Of a stretch of 64,000 nt of DNA, positions 40,335 to 48,948 are shown in pieces. The notes under the pieces were generated by a model. That model had not been told where the DNA came from and ran no database searches. It saw only the letters and a program-made list of their open reading frames with translations. The stretch's first letter is position 1; each line of letters begins with the position of its first letter. Source of the DNA: VRUE01 sp963819755 (lineage in GTDB: Bacteria > Actinomycetota > Thermoleophilia > Solirubrobacterales > 70-9); NCBI GenBank assembly GCA_963819755.1, contig CAWFXB010000002.1, positions 806,001-870,000 of the forward strand, read 5' to 3'. Made by a program: the position numbers and the translations under genes.

Positions 40335-41934
40335 CTAGAAGAGCGACATCCCCGGTGCCACCGGGACTTCGACCAGCTCGGGCCGCGAAGAGGCGAGCGC
40401 CCTGGCGAGCGCGTCGCGAACCTCGTCGCGGCCACTCGCCACCTGCGTCGAGACGCCGTACCCGGCGGCGACCGCGGCGACGTCGAGCGCGGGCAGGTCG
40501 AGGCCGGGCGCCCCCTGCACCGACTCGACCTCGGCAAACCACTTGAGGATCGCGTACTCGGAGTTGCGCAGGACGAGGAAGGTGACCGGCACGTCGTAGG
40601 CGACGGCGCTCCAGAAGGCGCTGACCGCATACTGCACGGACCCCTCGCCGATCACGCAGACCACCGGCCGGTCCGGCTGGGCGAGCTGCACCCCGACGGC
40701 GGCGGGGAGACCGAAGCCGAGCCCGCCGCCGGCGCTGAAGTAGTAGCTGCCGGGTCGCGAGAGACGCAGCTGGTTGCGCAGCGCCAGGGTGCTGGAGGGC
40801 GAACTCGAGCACGACGATGCCGTCCTCGGGAAAGACCTCGGCCAGGGCGGAATGCACGGTGGAGGAGTTGAGCGGATCCTCGGCGGGGATTTCGCTCGGC
40901 CCCGGGTTCGGCTCGGGCACCGGGCGCGAGGACTCGGGCACCGTCTCCAGCAGCGCCTCCAGGGTCAGCTTCACGTCGGCGACGATCGCGTCCCCCATCG
41001 GCGCCCGGGCAGCCTCGTCGGGGTCGCTGGTGATCGCGACCAGCTTCGCTCCCTCGGGAAGCAGCGGGCCGGGGATGTGGGGGTAATAGGGGAAGACGGA
41101 GCTGCCAGCGACAAGGATCAGGTCGTGCCCCTCCAGGGTCTGGCCGACCGGCCCGATCGCCGGCGGCAGCACACCGCGGAAGTTGGGGTGGCCCTCGGGG
41201 AAGCCGAGTTTGCCGCCACCCGGCGCGGGGGTTGCCCAGACCGGCAGGCGCTGGCGTTCGGCCAGCGCAACCGCCGCGTCCCAGCCACCGCTGGCATCGA
41301 TGTCCGGGCCGGCGACGAAGACCGGGTTGGCGGCCGCATCGAGCTGCTCGGCAAGCGCCTTCACCACCTCGGGGCCGGCGACGGCGCGGCCGGTAACGGT
41401 GCGCCCGATCGCCTCGCGCGCGTCGGCCTCCTCGACCTCGGCGTACCAGTCGTCCATCGGCAGCGAGACGAAGACGGGGCCCTGCGGCGGCAACGAGGCG
41501 AGGTGGGCGCCGTGGGCGAGTGCGAGCGGCACGTCCTGCGCCCGCGGCGGCTCGTAAGCCCACTTGACCAGCGGGTGGGGCATGCGGATCGCGTCGCGGT
41601 TGGTCAGGTTCGCCTGCAGGGTCATTTGCGCCCGCGTCTGCTGGCCGGCGGTGACCAGGAGCGGCGTGTGGTTCGCCTGCGCGTTGAAGATCGCCCCCAT
41701 CGCGTTGCCGACGCCGGGCGCGGTGTGCAGGTTGGCGAGCGCGGTGCGGCCGGAGGCCTGGGCGTAGCCGTCGGCCATCCCGACCACGACCGCCTCGTGC
41801 AGGCCGAGCACGAAGCGGAAATCGCCGGGGAAGTCGGCGAGCATCGGCAGCTCGGTCGATCCCGGGTTGCCGAAGATGGTCGTCATTCCCTGGGTACGGA
41901 AGAAGTCGAAGCTGGCGTCGCGCACGGTCAGCAT
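40335..41934 (-). pseudogene. mdlC: Benzoylformate decarboxylase-like ThDP enzyme, frameshifted
   Basis: The minus strand encodes a ThDP-dependent decarboxylase of ~530 residues, as BFDC. The N-part (IFGNPGSTELPML, then GLHEAVVVGMADGYAQASG with the cofactor Glu) runs well to VVLEF near 40802, and the C-part (SPSSTLALRNQLRLSRPGSY, GLGFGLPAAVGV, VIGEGSVQYAVSAFW with the ThDP-Mg GDG-like motif, NSEYAILKW) continues in a different frame. The whole span is 1600 bases, one too many, and VLE-TCG-CCC would restore SPSS if one T at 40802-40803 were removed. So a single inserted base breaks an otherwise well-kept gene. It may be a real recent mutation or a sequencing error. It should make an aldehyde from a 2-oxoacid. 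Confidence 0.85.
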
Positions 41935-41977
41935 GCCTGGGACCCTACCTTTGCAGCGCTCAAGTCGGGTCCGAGCG

Positions 41978-42685
41978 ATGGTCGATAAGGGGACCGTGTC
42001 AGGGAAGATCGACAGGCTCCAGCGGGGCGCGCGAGGCCGGGTCGCGCTGGTCGCGATCGCCACCGCCGCATTGCTCGCCTGCGCAGCCGGACCCGCGACT
42101 GCCACGCCGATCCCAACGCGACTTATCCACGCCAGCGGGGAAATCGTCCCGATCCCCGCCTCGGTTCCCCACGAAGCAGGCGACATGGTCGACCGCCGCA
42201 TCGTTCCCGACCTGCGCTGGATCGCAGCCAACTACCCGATCTACGTCACCGACGGCTACTCGGGCCCGCTGCCGAACGGCGAACACGTTGGCTGCAACCT
42301 GTGCCACGTCCACGACTCCGATCACTACAACGGGCTCGCGGTCGACCTCGTGCCGCTCAACGGGACGCCCGGCAGATGCGACGCGAGTTGGGCCCCGATC
42401 ACCCGCCTCGCCCACTGGGCCGAGCCGGTCCAGAACAAACCCCGGCCGCCCTTCCGCTGGGTCGGCTACGACGGCGACGCCGGCCACGGCTGCGGCAACC
42501 ACCTGCACCTCTCCTGGGAACACGCCCCTGCGCCGATGTTCCATCTGGCCGAATGGGTCGAGGTCTTCCCGGTCAGCCGTGGGGAAATCCCCCAGCAGTC
42601 GCAGCCCAGCCCGAACTATCAGCGCGGACCCGTCGGCGGCATCTCCGTCACCCAGGTCGGCGGGGTGTCCCCTCGTGGTGATTAG
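41978..42685 (+). CDS. Secreted M15-like (LAS) zinc peptidase
   Basis: A ~235-residue exported protein. The signal sequence spans RVALVAIATAALLACAAG (21-38), cleaving near ATATP. SDHYNGLAVD (114-123) matches the SxHxxGxAxD zinc motif of the LAS/M15 family (His116 and Asp123) and HLH at 175-177 followed by W180 gives the third zinc ligand and the catalytic region. Such enzymes cut D-Ala-D-X bonds in peptidoglycan. Several Cys may form disulfides. The start is uncertain: ATG 41978 or GTG 41996, which has AAGGGG close by. It is divergent from the decarboxylase gene and followed by a long stem-loop. Confidence 0.75.
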   Translation: MVDKGTVSGKIDRLQRGARGRVALVAIATAALLACAAGPATATPIPTRLIHASGEIVPIPASVPHEAGDMVDRRIVPDLRWIAANYPIYVTDGYSGPLPNGEHVGCNLCHVHDSDHYNGLAVDLVPLNGTPGRCDASWAPITRLAHWAEPVQNKPRPPFRWVGYDGDAGHGCGNHLHLSWEHAPAPMFHLAEWVEVFPVSRGEIPQQSQPSPNYQRGPVGGISVTQVGGVSPRGD

Positions 42686-42690
42686 GGATC

Positions 42691-42807
42691 GAGACCCATC
42701 CCGGTAGGGCTTCCACTTAACTTTTTCGGTGGATTGCGGTTGAGCTGTCGCCCGCCTGCCCTCAGCGAAAAAGTACAAGACGTTTCAGCCCTACCGGTAT
42801 GGGTCCC
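42691..42807 (+). other. Long rod-like stem-loop, possible terminator or small RNA
   Basis: ACCCATCCCGGTAGGGCT at 42694-42711 pairs with the block at 42787-42804 (one mismatch), and inside it CTTTTTCG (42721-42728) pairs with CGAAAAAG (42766-42773). The result is a 117-base rod with two helices. It lies between the M15-like gene and the lipoprotein gene, and so could stop transcription or be a processed RNA. Confidence 0.5.
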
Positions 42808-42827
42808 AGGCACACGGCCAACGTAGG

Positions 42828-43307
42828 ATGCGGCGCATGCGTCCCCGCCTACTGGTCGCCTCCGTCGTCAGCTTGTTTGTCCTTGTGGGCTGTGGTGGGC
42901 CGGATGACTCGACTCCGGTTGCCTGCCTCGAAGGTGCACCGGTCTATCTGCATGCACTCGTAGATGCGCCGGGAGAGGTCGAGCTGGGGGGTGCGACGCC
43001 GATCTCTGACTGCCTTGCCCAAAACCAGACCGGCGGTGATCTGGCGACGGTGGGGGAGGCGATGCTGACCGCGACCACCAAGCTCAACGTCGAGGCACGG
43101 GCCGAACCAGGAGGTGCGGCCAACCTGCAGCTCGGCTACCTGCTCGGCGCCGCCCAGCGTGGTGCCGACGGCACCGAAGGGATCCACACCGAGTTGATCC
43201 GCCGCCTCTCCGCGGCCGCCCGCTACAGCCCCGACAACCAGCCTCTTCCCGCCACCTTCCTCGATGCCTACCAGCGTGGCTTCGACGCCGGCCAAGCTCA
43301 CGGCTGA
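42828..43307 (+). CDS. Hypothetical lipoprotein
   Basis: A 159-residue protein with a signal sequence and lipobox VLVGC (Cys ~22). The mature part is helical and soluble with two more Cys (ACLEG and ISDCLA). ATG at 42828 or the in-frame ATG at 42837. It converges with the B12 operon (11 bases between stops), so it is probably not part of it. No family recognised. Confidence 0.65.
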   Translation: MRRMRPRLLVASVVSLFVLVGCGGPDDSTPVACLEGAPVYLHALVDAPGEVELGGATPISDCLAQNQTGGDLATVGEAMLTATTKLNVEARAEPGGAANLQLGYLLGAAQRGADGTEGIHTELIRRLSAAARYSPDNQPLPATFLDAYQRGFDAGQAHG

Positions 43308-43318
43308 GAAGACAGGCC

Positions 43319-43621
43319 CTAGCGCGGCGAGACGATCACCAGGCGTCCGTCGGCGAGCCGGTAGGCGGTGCCGACCGGCTTCCCTTTGCCCCGCGCCTGT
43401 CGTTCCGCACCGGGGGCGGGAAGAACCCGGACATGAGCCTGCTCGGCGCCGGGGCGTCGCTGGATCCGGCCGCTGCCGGGACTGACGGTGAGGGTCAGCC
43501 CCGCGATCAGAAAGGCCACCGCGAGGACGATCCCGATGTCGAAGAGGTTGACCAGCCCGTCGAGGGGGTCGCCGGCGTTCTCGGCGATCTTGCCGTGGCG
43601 CCCGAGTCCGACCCTGCTCAT
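43319..43621 (-). CDS. DUF2149 single-helix protein (ExbD-like position)
   Basis: A 100-residue protein. DPLDGLVNLFDIGIVLAVAF (19-38) leads into a single transmembrane helix (~27-46), the conserved N-terminal block of DUF2149 as I know it. The rest is a short basic, probably extracytoplasmic domain ending in YRLADGRLVIVSPR. ExbD/TolR also have one N-terminal helix with an essential Asp and an outer domain; here Asp21 and Asp28 lie at the helix entry. The gene starts 1 base after the stop of the ExbB/TolQ-like gene, so the two proteins almost certainly form a complex. It ends the B12-riboswitch operon. Confidence 0.75.
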   Translation of the reverse strand: MSRVGLGRHGKIAENAGDPLDGLVNLFDIGIVLAVAFLIAGLTLTVSPGSGRIQRRPGAEQAHVRVLPAPGAERQARGKGKPVGTAYRLADGRLVIVSPR

Positions 43622-43622
43622 G

Positions 43623-44285
43623 TCAGCGGCTCCAATTCCGTGCCAGAGCCTGGCCCTGGGCGGCGGGGGCCGGCGGGGCAGGGGGTAGCGCCCCGGCTGC
43701 CTGCTCGAGCGCCGCCAGATCCTCGGTGTACATCCGGGTGCGAGCCAGCGTGAGGGCGAAGGCGATGGTGCCGACGAGCAGCCCGACCACGGTCGCGCCG
43801 AAGGCGTCGCGAAGGTTTTCGGCCAGCACGGCGACGTTGCCGTTGCCCAACGCGGCGAGCCCTGGCGCGAGTGGGATCAGGGTGCCCATCAGCCCGATCG
43901 CCGGCCCGGCCCTGACCAGCAGCCGCGTGCGGTCGAGGCGTCGCTGCACCGTGAGCTCGTAGCGCACCAGCGCACGCTCGGTCGCCGCGGGCTGGTCGGG
44001 GGCGTGGGCCGCGACGGCGAGCGCGGCAAGGGCCTCGGAGGCAACCGAGCCCGGGGCGCTGTAGGCGTAGTGCGAGGCGTGGGCGGGGTCGGCTATCGCG
44101 CGTGCGGTCAGCTCCAGCAGGTCGGCGTGGCGGGCTCGCACCCGCCGGCGCCATAGCTCCGCGCCAAAGCGGCCCAGCTCGACGGCACAGAGCAGCAGGA
44201 TCAGCACGGCCGCGATCAGCACCGGGACCCGCAGGGCCGTCGCGATGTCCGCCAGGGCGTTGCCGAGATCGATCGCGGCACTCAC
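43623..44285 (-). CDS. MotA/TolQ/ExbB-type proton-channel protein
   Basis: A 220-residue membrane protein with three helices (~18-37, ~124-146, ~162-181). The block RAGPAIGLMGTLIPLAPGLA (125-144) is the MotA/TolQ/ExbB signature (GPxLGLxGTxxGM-like), and FGATVVGLLVGTIAFALTLA follows. In ExbB and TolQ these helices surround the ion path that drives ExbD/TonB. I set the GTG start at 44285 because it overlaps the upstream stop as GTGA. Its place in an operon led by a cobalamin riboswitch, directly before the one-helix DUF2149 gene, suggests an ion-driven motor for corrinoid uptake. That role is inference. Confidence 0.82.
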   Translation of the reverse strand: MSAAIDLGNALADIATALRVPVLIAAVLILLLCAVELGRFGAELWRRRVRARHADLLELTARAIADPAHASHYAYSAPGSVASEALAALAVAAHAPDQPAATERALVRYELTVQRRLDRTRLLVRAGPAIGLMGTLIPLAPGLAALGNGNVAVLAENLRDAFGATVVGLLVGTIAFALTLARTRMYTEDLAALEQAAGALPPAPPAPAAQGQALARNWSR

Positions 44286-45808
44286 GGGAGGGCAACCCCA
44301 CGCCACCGCTCCAGCTGAAAGCCCCCGAGACCGAACAGCAGCGCGGCCGCGCCAATGGCTATCGCCAGCCCCGAAGTCCCATCGCTACTCGCTCCGGCGC
44401 CGTGCAGGCCGGGGGCGCCATAGCCGGGGGCGCCGCCCCCGACGAGGGTGCCGGTCACTTCGCGTCCGCTGCTCTGTTGCCCGCCCCCGCCGGTAGAGGA
44501 CGAACCGGCGCCGTCTCCTCCGTCGTTCTCACGAGCCTTGGCCGGCGCTTCGTCGTGCCGCCGGCGAGCTTCCGACGTCGCGGTGATGCCGGGCTGCTCC
44601 GCGTTCTCACCGCGCCTGGTTTCACTGTGGTCGATCGCGTACCTGTTGCGGCGGACCTGGCGCGTGCCCCCTGGCGTCCGGCCCTTGCTCTGCGGTTTGG
44701 GGCGACTGAACAGTGGCGCGCCCCTGCCGCCCCCACCCGCAATCACGCCCCCACCCGACTGGGTGCCTTCGCCCTGGCCCGGCCGCGGAGACGCGGGCGG
44801 CTGTTGGGGATCGCACGGCGAAGCCGGAATCGGCCAGGCCTGACCGGCGAAGGCCGGGGCCACGTAGGCGGTCATCCAAACGCCGTTCGTGTCTTCGCTC
44901 GCCTTCCAACGGATGTGCCCGTCGGGTTGCTGGAGGGAGGCCATGTAGGAGAGGGGGTCGTTTCCGCCCTTGAGCCAGGTTTCGGGATCCTGCCCAGCCG
45001 ACCAGATGCCCTGTGCCGCCCAGGCGGTCGAAGCGACGTTCGATTCCGCTTCGCCGGGAAACTCGGGGAAGCCGCCGTCGGAGCCCTGCATGCCGCGCAG
45101 GTACTGGAGCCCGTTGCGCTCGGCTTCCGTATCCGGCCGGCCCGCCGCGCGGAGCGCCTGGATCGCGGCGCCGGTCATGTCGGCTTCCGTGCGACGACCC
45201 TTGACTTCGAACGACCAGCCGCCCCCGTCGCCTTGCTGAGCGATCAGCCAGTCGGCGGCGCGCTGGATCGCGGCCTGGGCTTCGGGATCCTGAATTGGGT
45301 CGAGGGCGACGATCGCGAAGATCGTGTCGTTGATTTCTCCCCGGCCCCCTGACACGTAGGGAAAGGAACCGTCCGGCAGCGCCCTCGCGAGGATTTCCTT
45401 GACCAGGTCGTAGCCGGCGAAGTTATGCGGGTCGGTTCCCGAAGCGTCGACCACCATCAGTTCGCGCTCGAACGCGGTCGTGGGGATCGACGGGTAGGGG
45501 ATCTCTTCTTCGAGGCCTTTGTGGAAGTGATCGACCAGGAAGCCATAGGCGTCGACGCCACCTGGCCTCGCCTGGCAGCGGGGGTTGATCCCCGCAGCCG
45601 CCAGTGCCAGCGCGACCCAGGCGCTGAAGCCCTGACCCGATTCGCTGCCCGAGGCACCGCCGAAACCGCCGTCGGGGTTCTGCGCCTCCTGCAGGTAGCG
45701 GATCGTGCTGTCGAGCCGTGCCCGGTTGGCCGGGTTCGGCGCGCTGGCTGCTGCCGGGCCGACGGCGATCACGGCGCAGAACGCGAAGGTCGAGGCAAGA
45801 AGACGCAC
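44282..45808 (-). CDS. Secreted alpha/alpha-barrel protein, transcobalamin alpha-domain-like, membrane-anchored
   Basis: A 508-residue exported protein with a signal peptide (cleaving near residue 22). Residues ~30-335 form an alpha/alpha toroid with QxxDGG(F/W) repeats (AQNPDGGFGG, QQGDGGGW, MQGSDGGFPEF), as in squalene cyclases and prenyltransferases but without a DxDD active site. TEADMTGAAIQAL (208-220) recurs in the two fused homologues nearby and resembles the DTxAMA helices of intrinsic factor/transcobalamin. A long Gly/Ser/Arg linker (340-475) leads to a C-terminal helix (SGLAIAIGAAALLFGLGG) that anchors it to the membrane. GTG start 3 bases after the DUF4430 gene. It probably binds corrinoids together with that protein. 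Confidence 0.75.
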   Translation of the reverse strand: MRLLASTFAFCAVIAVGPAAASAPNPANRARLDSTIRYLQEAQNPDGGFGGASGSESGQGFSAWVALALAAAGINPRCQARPGGVDAYGFLVDHFHKGLEEEIPYPSIPTTAFERELMVVDASGTDPHNFAGYDLVKEILARALPDGSFPYVSGGRGEINDTIFAIVALDPIQDPEAQAAIQRAADWLIAQQGDGGGWSFEVKGRRTEADMTGAAIQALRAAGRPDTEAERNGLQYLRGMQGSDGGFPEFPGEAESNVASTAWAAQGIWSAGQDPETWLKGGNDPLSYMASLQQPDGHIRWKASEDTNGVWMTAYVAPAFAGQAWPIPASPCDPQQPPASPRPGQGEGTQSGGGVIAGGGGRGAPLFSRPKPQSKGRTPGGTRQVRRNRYAIDHSETRRGENAEQPGITATSEARRRHDEAPAKARENDGGDGAGSSSTGGGGQQSSGREVTGTLVGGGAPGYGAPGLHGAGASSDGTSGLAIAIGAAALLFGLGGFQLERWRGVALP

Positions 45809-45811
45809 GGT

Positions 45812-47113
45812 CTAAGCCGGCACCTGGACCTTGCCGATCGTGGCGGTCGAGCTGCGGCCAAGGGTGTCGACGATCGTGATTCGCAACCGGTAGGCGGCGC
45901 CGGCCGGTAGTCGCAACGCCGCCGAGCTCCCGCTCGTGCCGCTTGCCCTGGTCACGTAGCGGCTGCCCCTGTGGCCGAGCGTCTTCGAGGAGATCGTCCA
46001 CTTCGCTATTCCCACCCCCGCGTCGAGCACACGCCAGCTGACCCTGAGAAGACCGCGTGCTATGCGGCTGCGGTCGAGATGCGGCAGCTGCAGATGAACC
46101 TGGCCAGAATCGGTTGCCGGGGATGGCCCGGCGCCGGAGTCCTTTGAAGCGGATCCCGGCTGTCCCCCGCCGGCGCCGGGATTCCCCGGCCCGGGTTCTT
46201 CGACCTCCGCGGGCGGGGTGCGAGCCAGGTCATCCGGGGGAGGCGGTCCGCAATCGGTTTTGGTTGGCGGATCGATCACGCACACGTCGAGGCGGTTCGA
46301 GCGAATCGCGCTTTCCTCGCCACCGGAGCCGGCCACGGTCGCCTTGATCCGGTTCCAACCGGTTTCGGCGAAGTCGATCTCAGCCCGCCCGTCAGCGTCG
46401 GTTTCAACCGTTGAAGGGCTCGCGGTGTCGACCGCTTCGAACCCCCCGGCGCCGGTGGTCACGGGCGCCACTTCGGCGCCCTCGAAGGGGTTGGCGCCGG
46501 TCCGCTGCGGACTGGCCGGCGGGACGCCCTCGGCGTCGTCTTCGTAGGCGTCGACCTCGACTTCGAACGGCTCGCCCAATTCTGCGCTGGCGATCAGCGG
46601 TCTGGCGCCACCCGCGTAACCCGCCGGAAAGAGCGCCAGCAACGGCTTTTCCTTGAAGGCGTCGTATGCCCAGAGGACCTCGTCTCCCCCGTCCACCTGG
46701 TACTGGCAACCGCCGACGTTGGTGTAGACGTTGTTGACGAGCAGGCCCCAGTACTCGCCGAGAGTCGCGTTCTGCCCACCGGGGCCCCAGCGGGTGATGA
46801 AGTAGTCGTCGTAGCCGGGATACCAGTTGCCGTCGAAGCCTTCGCCGGCGATGCTCATTGCGTCGACCGAGGCGGCGGTCGCGGTCGGGCCCGGGACGGG
46901 GTTCCTGCCGTTGTTGACCCCGTCGCAGCGATTCGGTTCAGTGTCGGAGGACGCCTTGACGTCGTGGCCTTCGGTCAGGACCGGCCCCTCGAACAGGGTT
47001 TCGCTGCGGCCCTCGATCCGAACGTTGACTTCGGTCGGCGCCGCCGGCGCCACGGGTACGGCGAAGGCGGTTAAGAGAAGGGCGACGGTGAACGCCGCAA
47101 TGACTGTGCGCAT
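45812..47113 (-). CDS. Secreted DUF4430 (transcobalamin beta-domain-like) protein
   Basis: A 433-residue secreted protein; signal peptide MRTVIAAFTVALLLTAFAVP with cleavage near APAAP. Residues ~26-165 contain the DUF4430 pattern: EYWGLLVNNVYT, then GCQYQVDGGDEVLWAYD (135-151), matching the beta-domain of transcobalamin and intrinsic factor that caps cobalamin. The middle (~170-295) is an Ig-like module, followed by a Pro/Gly linker and a C-terminal beta domain (SWRVLDAGVGIAKWTI). The ATG at 47113 has AAAGGGG upstream and lies ~40 bases after a cobalamin riboswitch. It is the first gene of the alpha-barrel, ExbB-like and DUF2149 operon. Confidence 0.78.
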   Translation of the reverse strand: MRTVIAAFTVALLLTAFAVPVAPAAPTEVNVRIEGRSETLFEGPVLTEGHDVKASSDTEPNRCDGVNNGRNPVPGPTATAASVDAMSIAGEGFDGNWYPGYDDYFITRWGPGGQNATLGEYWGLLVNNVYTNVGGCQYQVDGGDEVLWAYDAFKEKPLLALFPAGYAGGARPLIASAELGEPFEVEVDAYEDDAEGVPPASPQRTGANPFEGAEVAPVTTGAGGFEAVDTASPSTVETDADGRAEIDFAETGWNRIKATVAGSGGEESAIRSNRLDVCVIDPPTKTDCGPPPPDDLARTPPAEVEEPGPGNPGAGGGQPGSASKDSGAGPSPATDSGQVHLQLPHLDRSRIARGLLRVSWRVLDAGVGIAKWTISSKTLGHRGSRYVTRASGTSGSSAALRLPAGAAYRLRITIVDTLGRSSTATIGKVQVPA

Positions 47114-47150
47114 GCCTGGCCCCTTTCCGCGAGGGCGATCGACGTGTATG

Positions 47151-47306
47151 GATCGGAGGGAGGTCTCCTGGCTTCCGAGCTTTCCCGCCGCGCCTTCCCG
47201 GCCGATCTGAGGCCAGTGGCTGCCGCATGGGCGTGCGGCGGGCTTTTGCTCGGTCACAGTGGCGGGCCCGCGCCGGTCTTTCACCGGCTTCCCCGTCCAC
47301 CGATCC
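47151..47306 (-). promoter_or_regulatory. Cobalamin riboswitch upstream of the DUF4430 operon
   Basis: On the minus strand the element has GGGAAGCCGGTGAAAGACC-type 5' pairing, the B12 box GCGGGCCCGCCACTGT (47271-47256), and the 3' block AAGCCAGGAGACC (about 47166). It is near-identical over ~155 bases to the plus-strand copy at 48949-49103. It begins 17 bases after the stop of the upstream fused gene, so it may work inside a longer transcript. Confidence 0.9.
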
Positions 47307-47322
47307 TGAATTTCAGCTCAGT

Positions 47323-48711
47323 CTATTCGTACCTCAGGTAGATCGTGTCGCCGACATGAATCGTGGTGTTGCGTCTCGCCGTCGCTTTCGCGCCACCGTC
47401 GATCGTGACGTTCCACCGTTCGGCTGGGCTTGCGGGGAATCCGTTGATCTGGGTGATCGCCCCTTCGCCACTCGAGGGCAAAAAGCCCGTCACGCAGGAC
47501 GCCGGCGTGGTCCCAGCGACGGCGGCGTTGAGAACCGTTGCCAGGGTCGTCGTCGTCGCTTCCGGCGCCAGCGACACCGAACAGACCTTCAGCGGCGAGG
47601 AGCCGTTGTCGACGATCAGCGCCAGCGAACCGGTTTCCGTTTTGCCGGTGGCGAATTCGGTCACGCCCTTCCACTGTTCGCCTTTGCTCGGTTTCGGCGG
47701 CGCGGCAGTGAACCCACCGCTGCCGAGAGCTCGAACCGCATCCTGGCTTGCGTACTCTTCCGCGCTGCTGCCGGAGGTCCCGTATCTGAATCCGCCTCCG
47801 CTCACCTGTTGGGAGATGAGGAAGTTGAGCGGCGTCTTTTTTGCCGGGGCCGTGCCGGTGAATTCGGCTTCCTGTGGGTCGATCCCACAGGCTTTGAGCC
47901 CCTGCACCGCCCAGGCGTTGGAGTCGGTGTTGACGCCGAATTCCGATTCGAAGGCGCCGCTTGATTTGACGAATTTCGAGACGAGGTATTTCTTCGCATT
48001 GACGATCGATTCGTTCGTATTGGCGACTCCGGCGCCACAGAGCGCCGCCATTGCCGCCCCGGTCATGTCGGGTTCGGAGGCTTTTTTCAGCGCCGCTTCG
48101 TTGCCAGCGGCTTTTTCCCAGGTCCAGCCGCCGTCGGTGTGCTGGTTGGCTTTCACCGCCGTTACCGCCTGGTCGAGGACGACCTGGGGCACGCGCTGGA
48201 CGCCGCCGGTCGTCTTCGCGCCCGCCAGCGCCAGCAGCCCGAAGACCGTCGCGTTGAAGGTCGAGCCGTAGTAGCCGGGGCTTTCCGGCTGGTAGTAGGA
48301 GGCGACTTTGGCGATCAGGTTCTGCCGCTTCGAGACGCGGGCGGGGTCGGTTCCCGCCGCGTAGGCGATCAACGCCGCCCGCTCGAAGTCGGTTGCGACG
48401 GCTCCTTCCCCCGGCCAGCCGACCGCGCCGACGACCCCTTCGTACCAGCTGCGAGCGTCGCTGGTTTCTTTGCCGGCTTTGTTGACGTCGGCGGGGGCCA
48501 CGCCTGCCGCGGCGAACGAGGTCAGCGCCCAGTCGCCGCCGAAGCCGGGGATTTCGCCGCTTTCTTTCTGCAGGCCTTTGAGGTAGGTGACGCCTTCGTT
48601 CCTGGCTTTTTCGATCTGTTCAGGGGTTGCGGTCGCCGACGCCACAGCGGGCGCCAACAGTGAGCCGAGCGCCGCGGCGATCAACGCCACGCGGCAGGTG
48701 ATGGGACGCAT
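47323..48711 (-). CDS. Secreted transcobalamin-like corrinoid-binding protein (fused alpha and beta domains)
   Basis: A 462-residue exported protein: signal peptide to ~25, an alpha/alpha toroid (~30-335) with NQHTDGGWTWEKA and SQQVSGGGFRYG repeats and the shared helix SEPDMTGAAMAALCGAG, then a beta domain (~362-462). The latter ends QINGFPASPAERWNVTIDGG and IHVGDTIYLRYE, the DUF4430 pattern of intrinsic factor/transcobalamin. Both halves of the animal B12 carriers are thus present in one chain. There is no C-terminal anchor. A cobalamin riboswitch lies just upstream, strongly supporting a B12-related role. Cysteines are paired sparsely. Binding of B12 itself is inferred. Confidence 0.8.
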   Translation of the reverse strand: MRPITCRVALIAAALGSLLAPAVASATATPEQIEKARNEGVTYLKGLQKESGEIPGFGGDWALTSFAAAGVAPADVNKAGKETSDARSWYEGVVGAVGWPGEGAVATDFERAALIAYAAGTDPARVSKRQNLIAKVASYYQPESPGYYGSTFNATVFGLLALAGAKTTGGVQRVPQVVLDQAVTAVKANQHTDGGWTWEKAAGNEAALKKASEPDMTGAAMAALCGAGVANTNESIVNAKKYLVSKFVKSSGAFESEFGVNTDSNAWAVQGLKACGIDPQEAEFTGTAPAKKTPLNFLISQQVSGGGFRYGTSGSSAEEYASQDAVRALGSGGFTAAPPKPSKGEQWKGVTEFATGKTETGSLALIVDNGSSPLKVCSVSLAPEATTTTLATVLNAAVAGTTPASCVTGFLPSSGEGAITQINGFPASPAERWNVTIDGGAKATARRNTTIHVGDTIYLRYE

Positions 48712-48739
48712 AGATGGATCTCCTTCTGGTCGCGAGAAC

Positions 48740-48880
48740 AGGGTTCCTATGTGTGCGTCAGGCGGCGAGTATTCGGACTCGGAGTCGGCATCCCAAACCA
48801 GTGCTGCCTACTCCATACCGTTGCGCGTCAGTCCCGGATTCGCACCGGGTTCCCTCGATCGCTTGACGTTTGCAATCTAA
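48740..48880 (-). promoter_or_regulatory. Cobalamin riboswitch (divergent variant)
   Basis: The minus strand reads GGGAACCCGGTGCGAATCC, then CTGACGCGCAACGGTA (48831-48816), the variant core CUGACxCGCAACxGUA common in actinobacterial cobalamin riboswitches, and a 3' GAGTCCGAATACTCGCCGCC. It ends ~30 bases before the ATG of the fused protein at 48711. It differs in sequence from the other two copies in this locus. Confidence 0.88.
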
Positions 48881-48948
48881 TGAGGCGGGCGGCGGCGCGG
48901 CGAACGCTTTGGCCGAATCTCCGATAGGTTCGCGCCAACCAAATCCAC

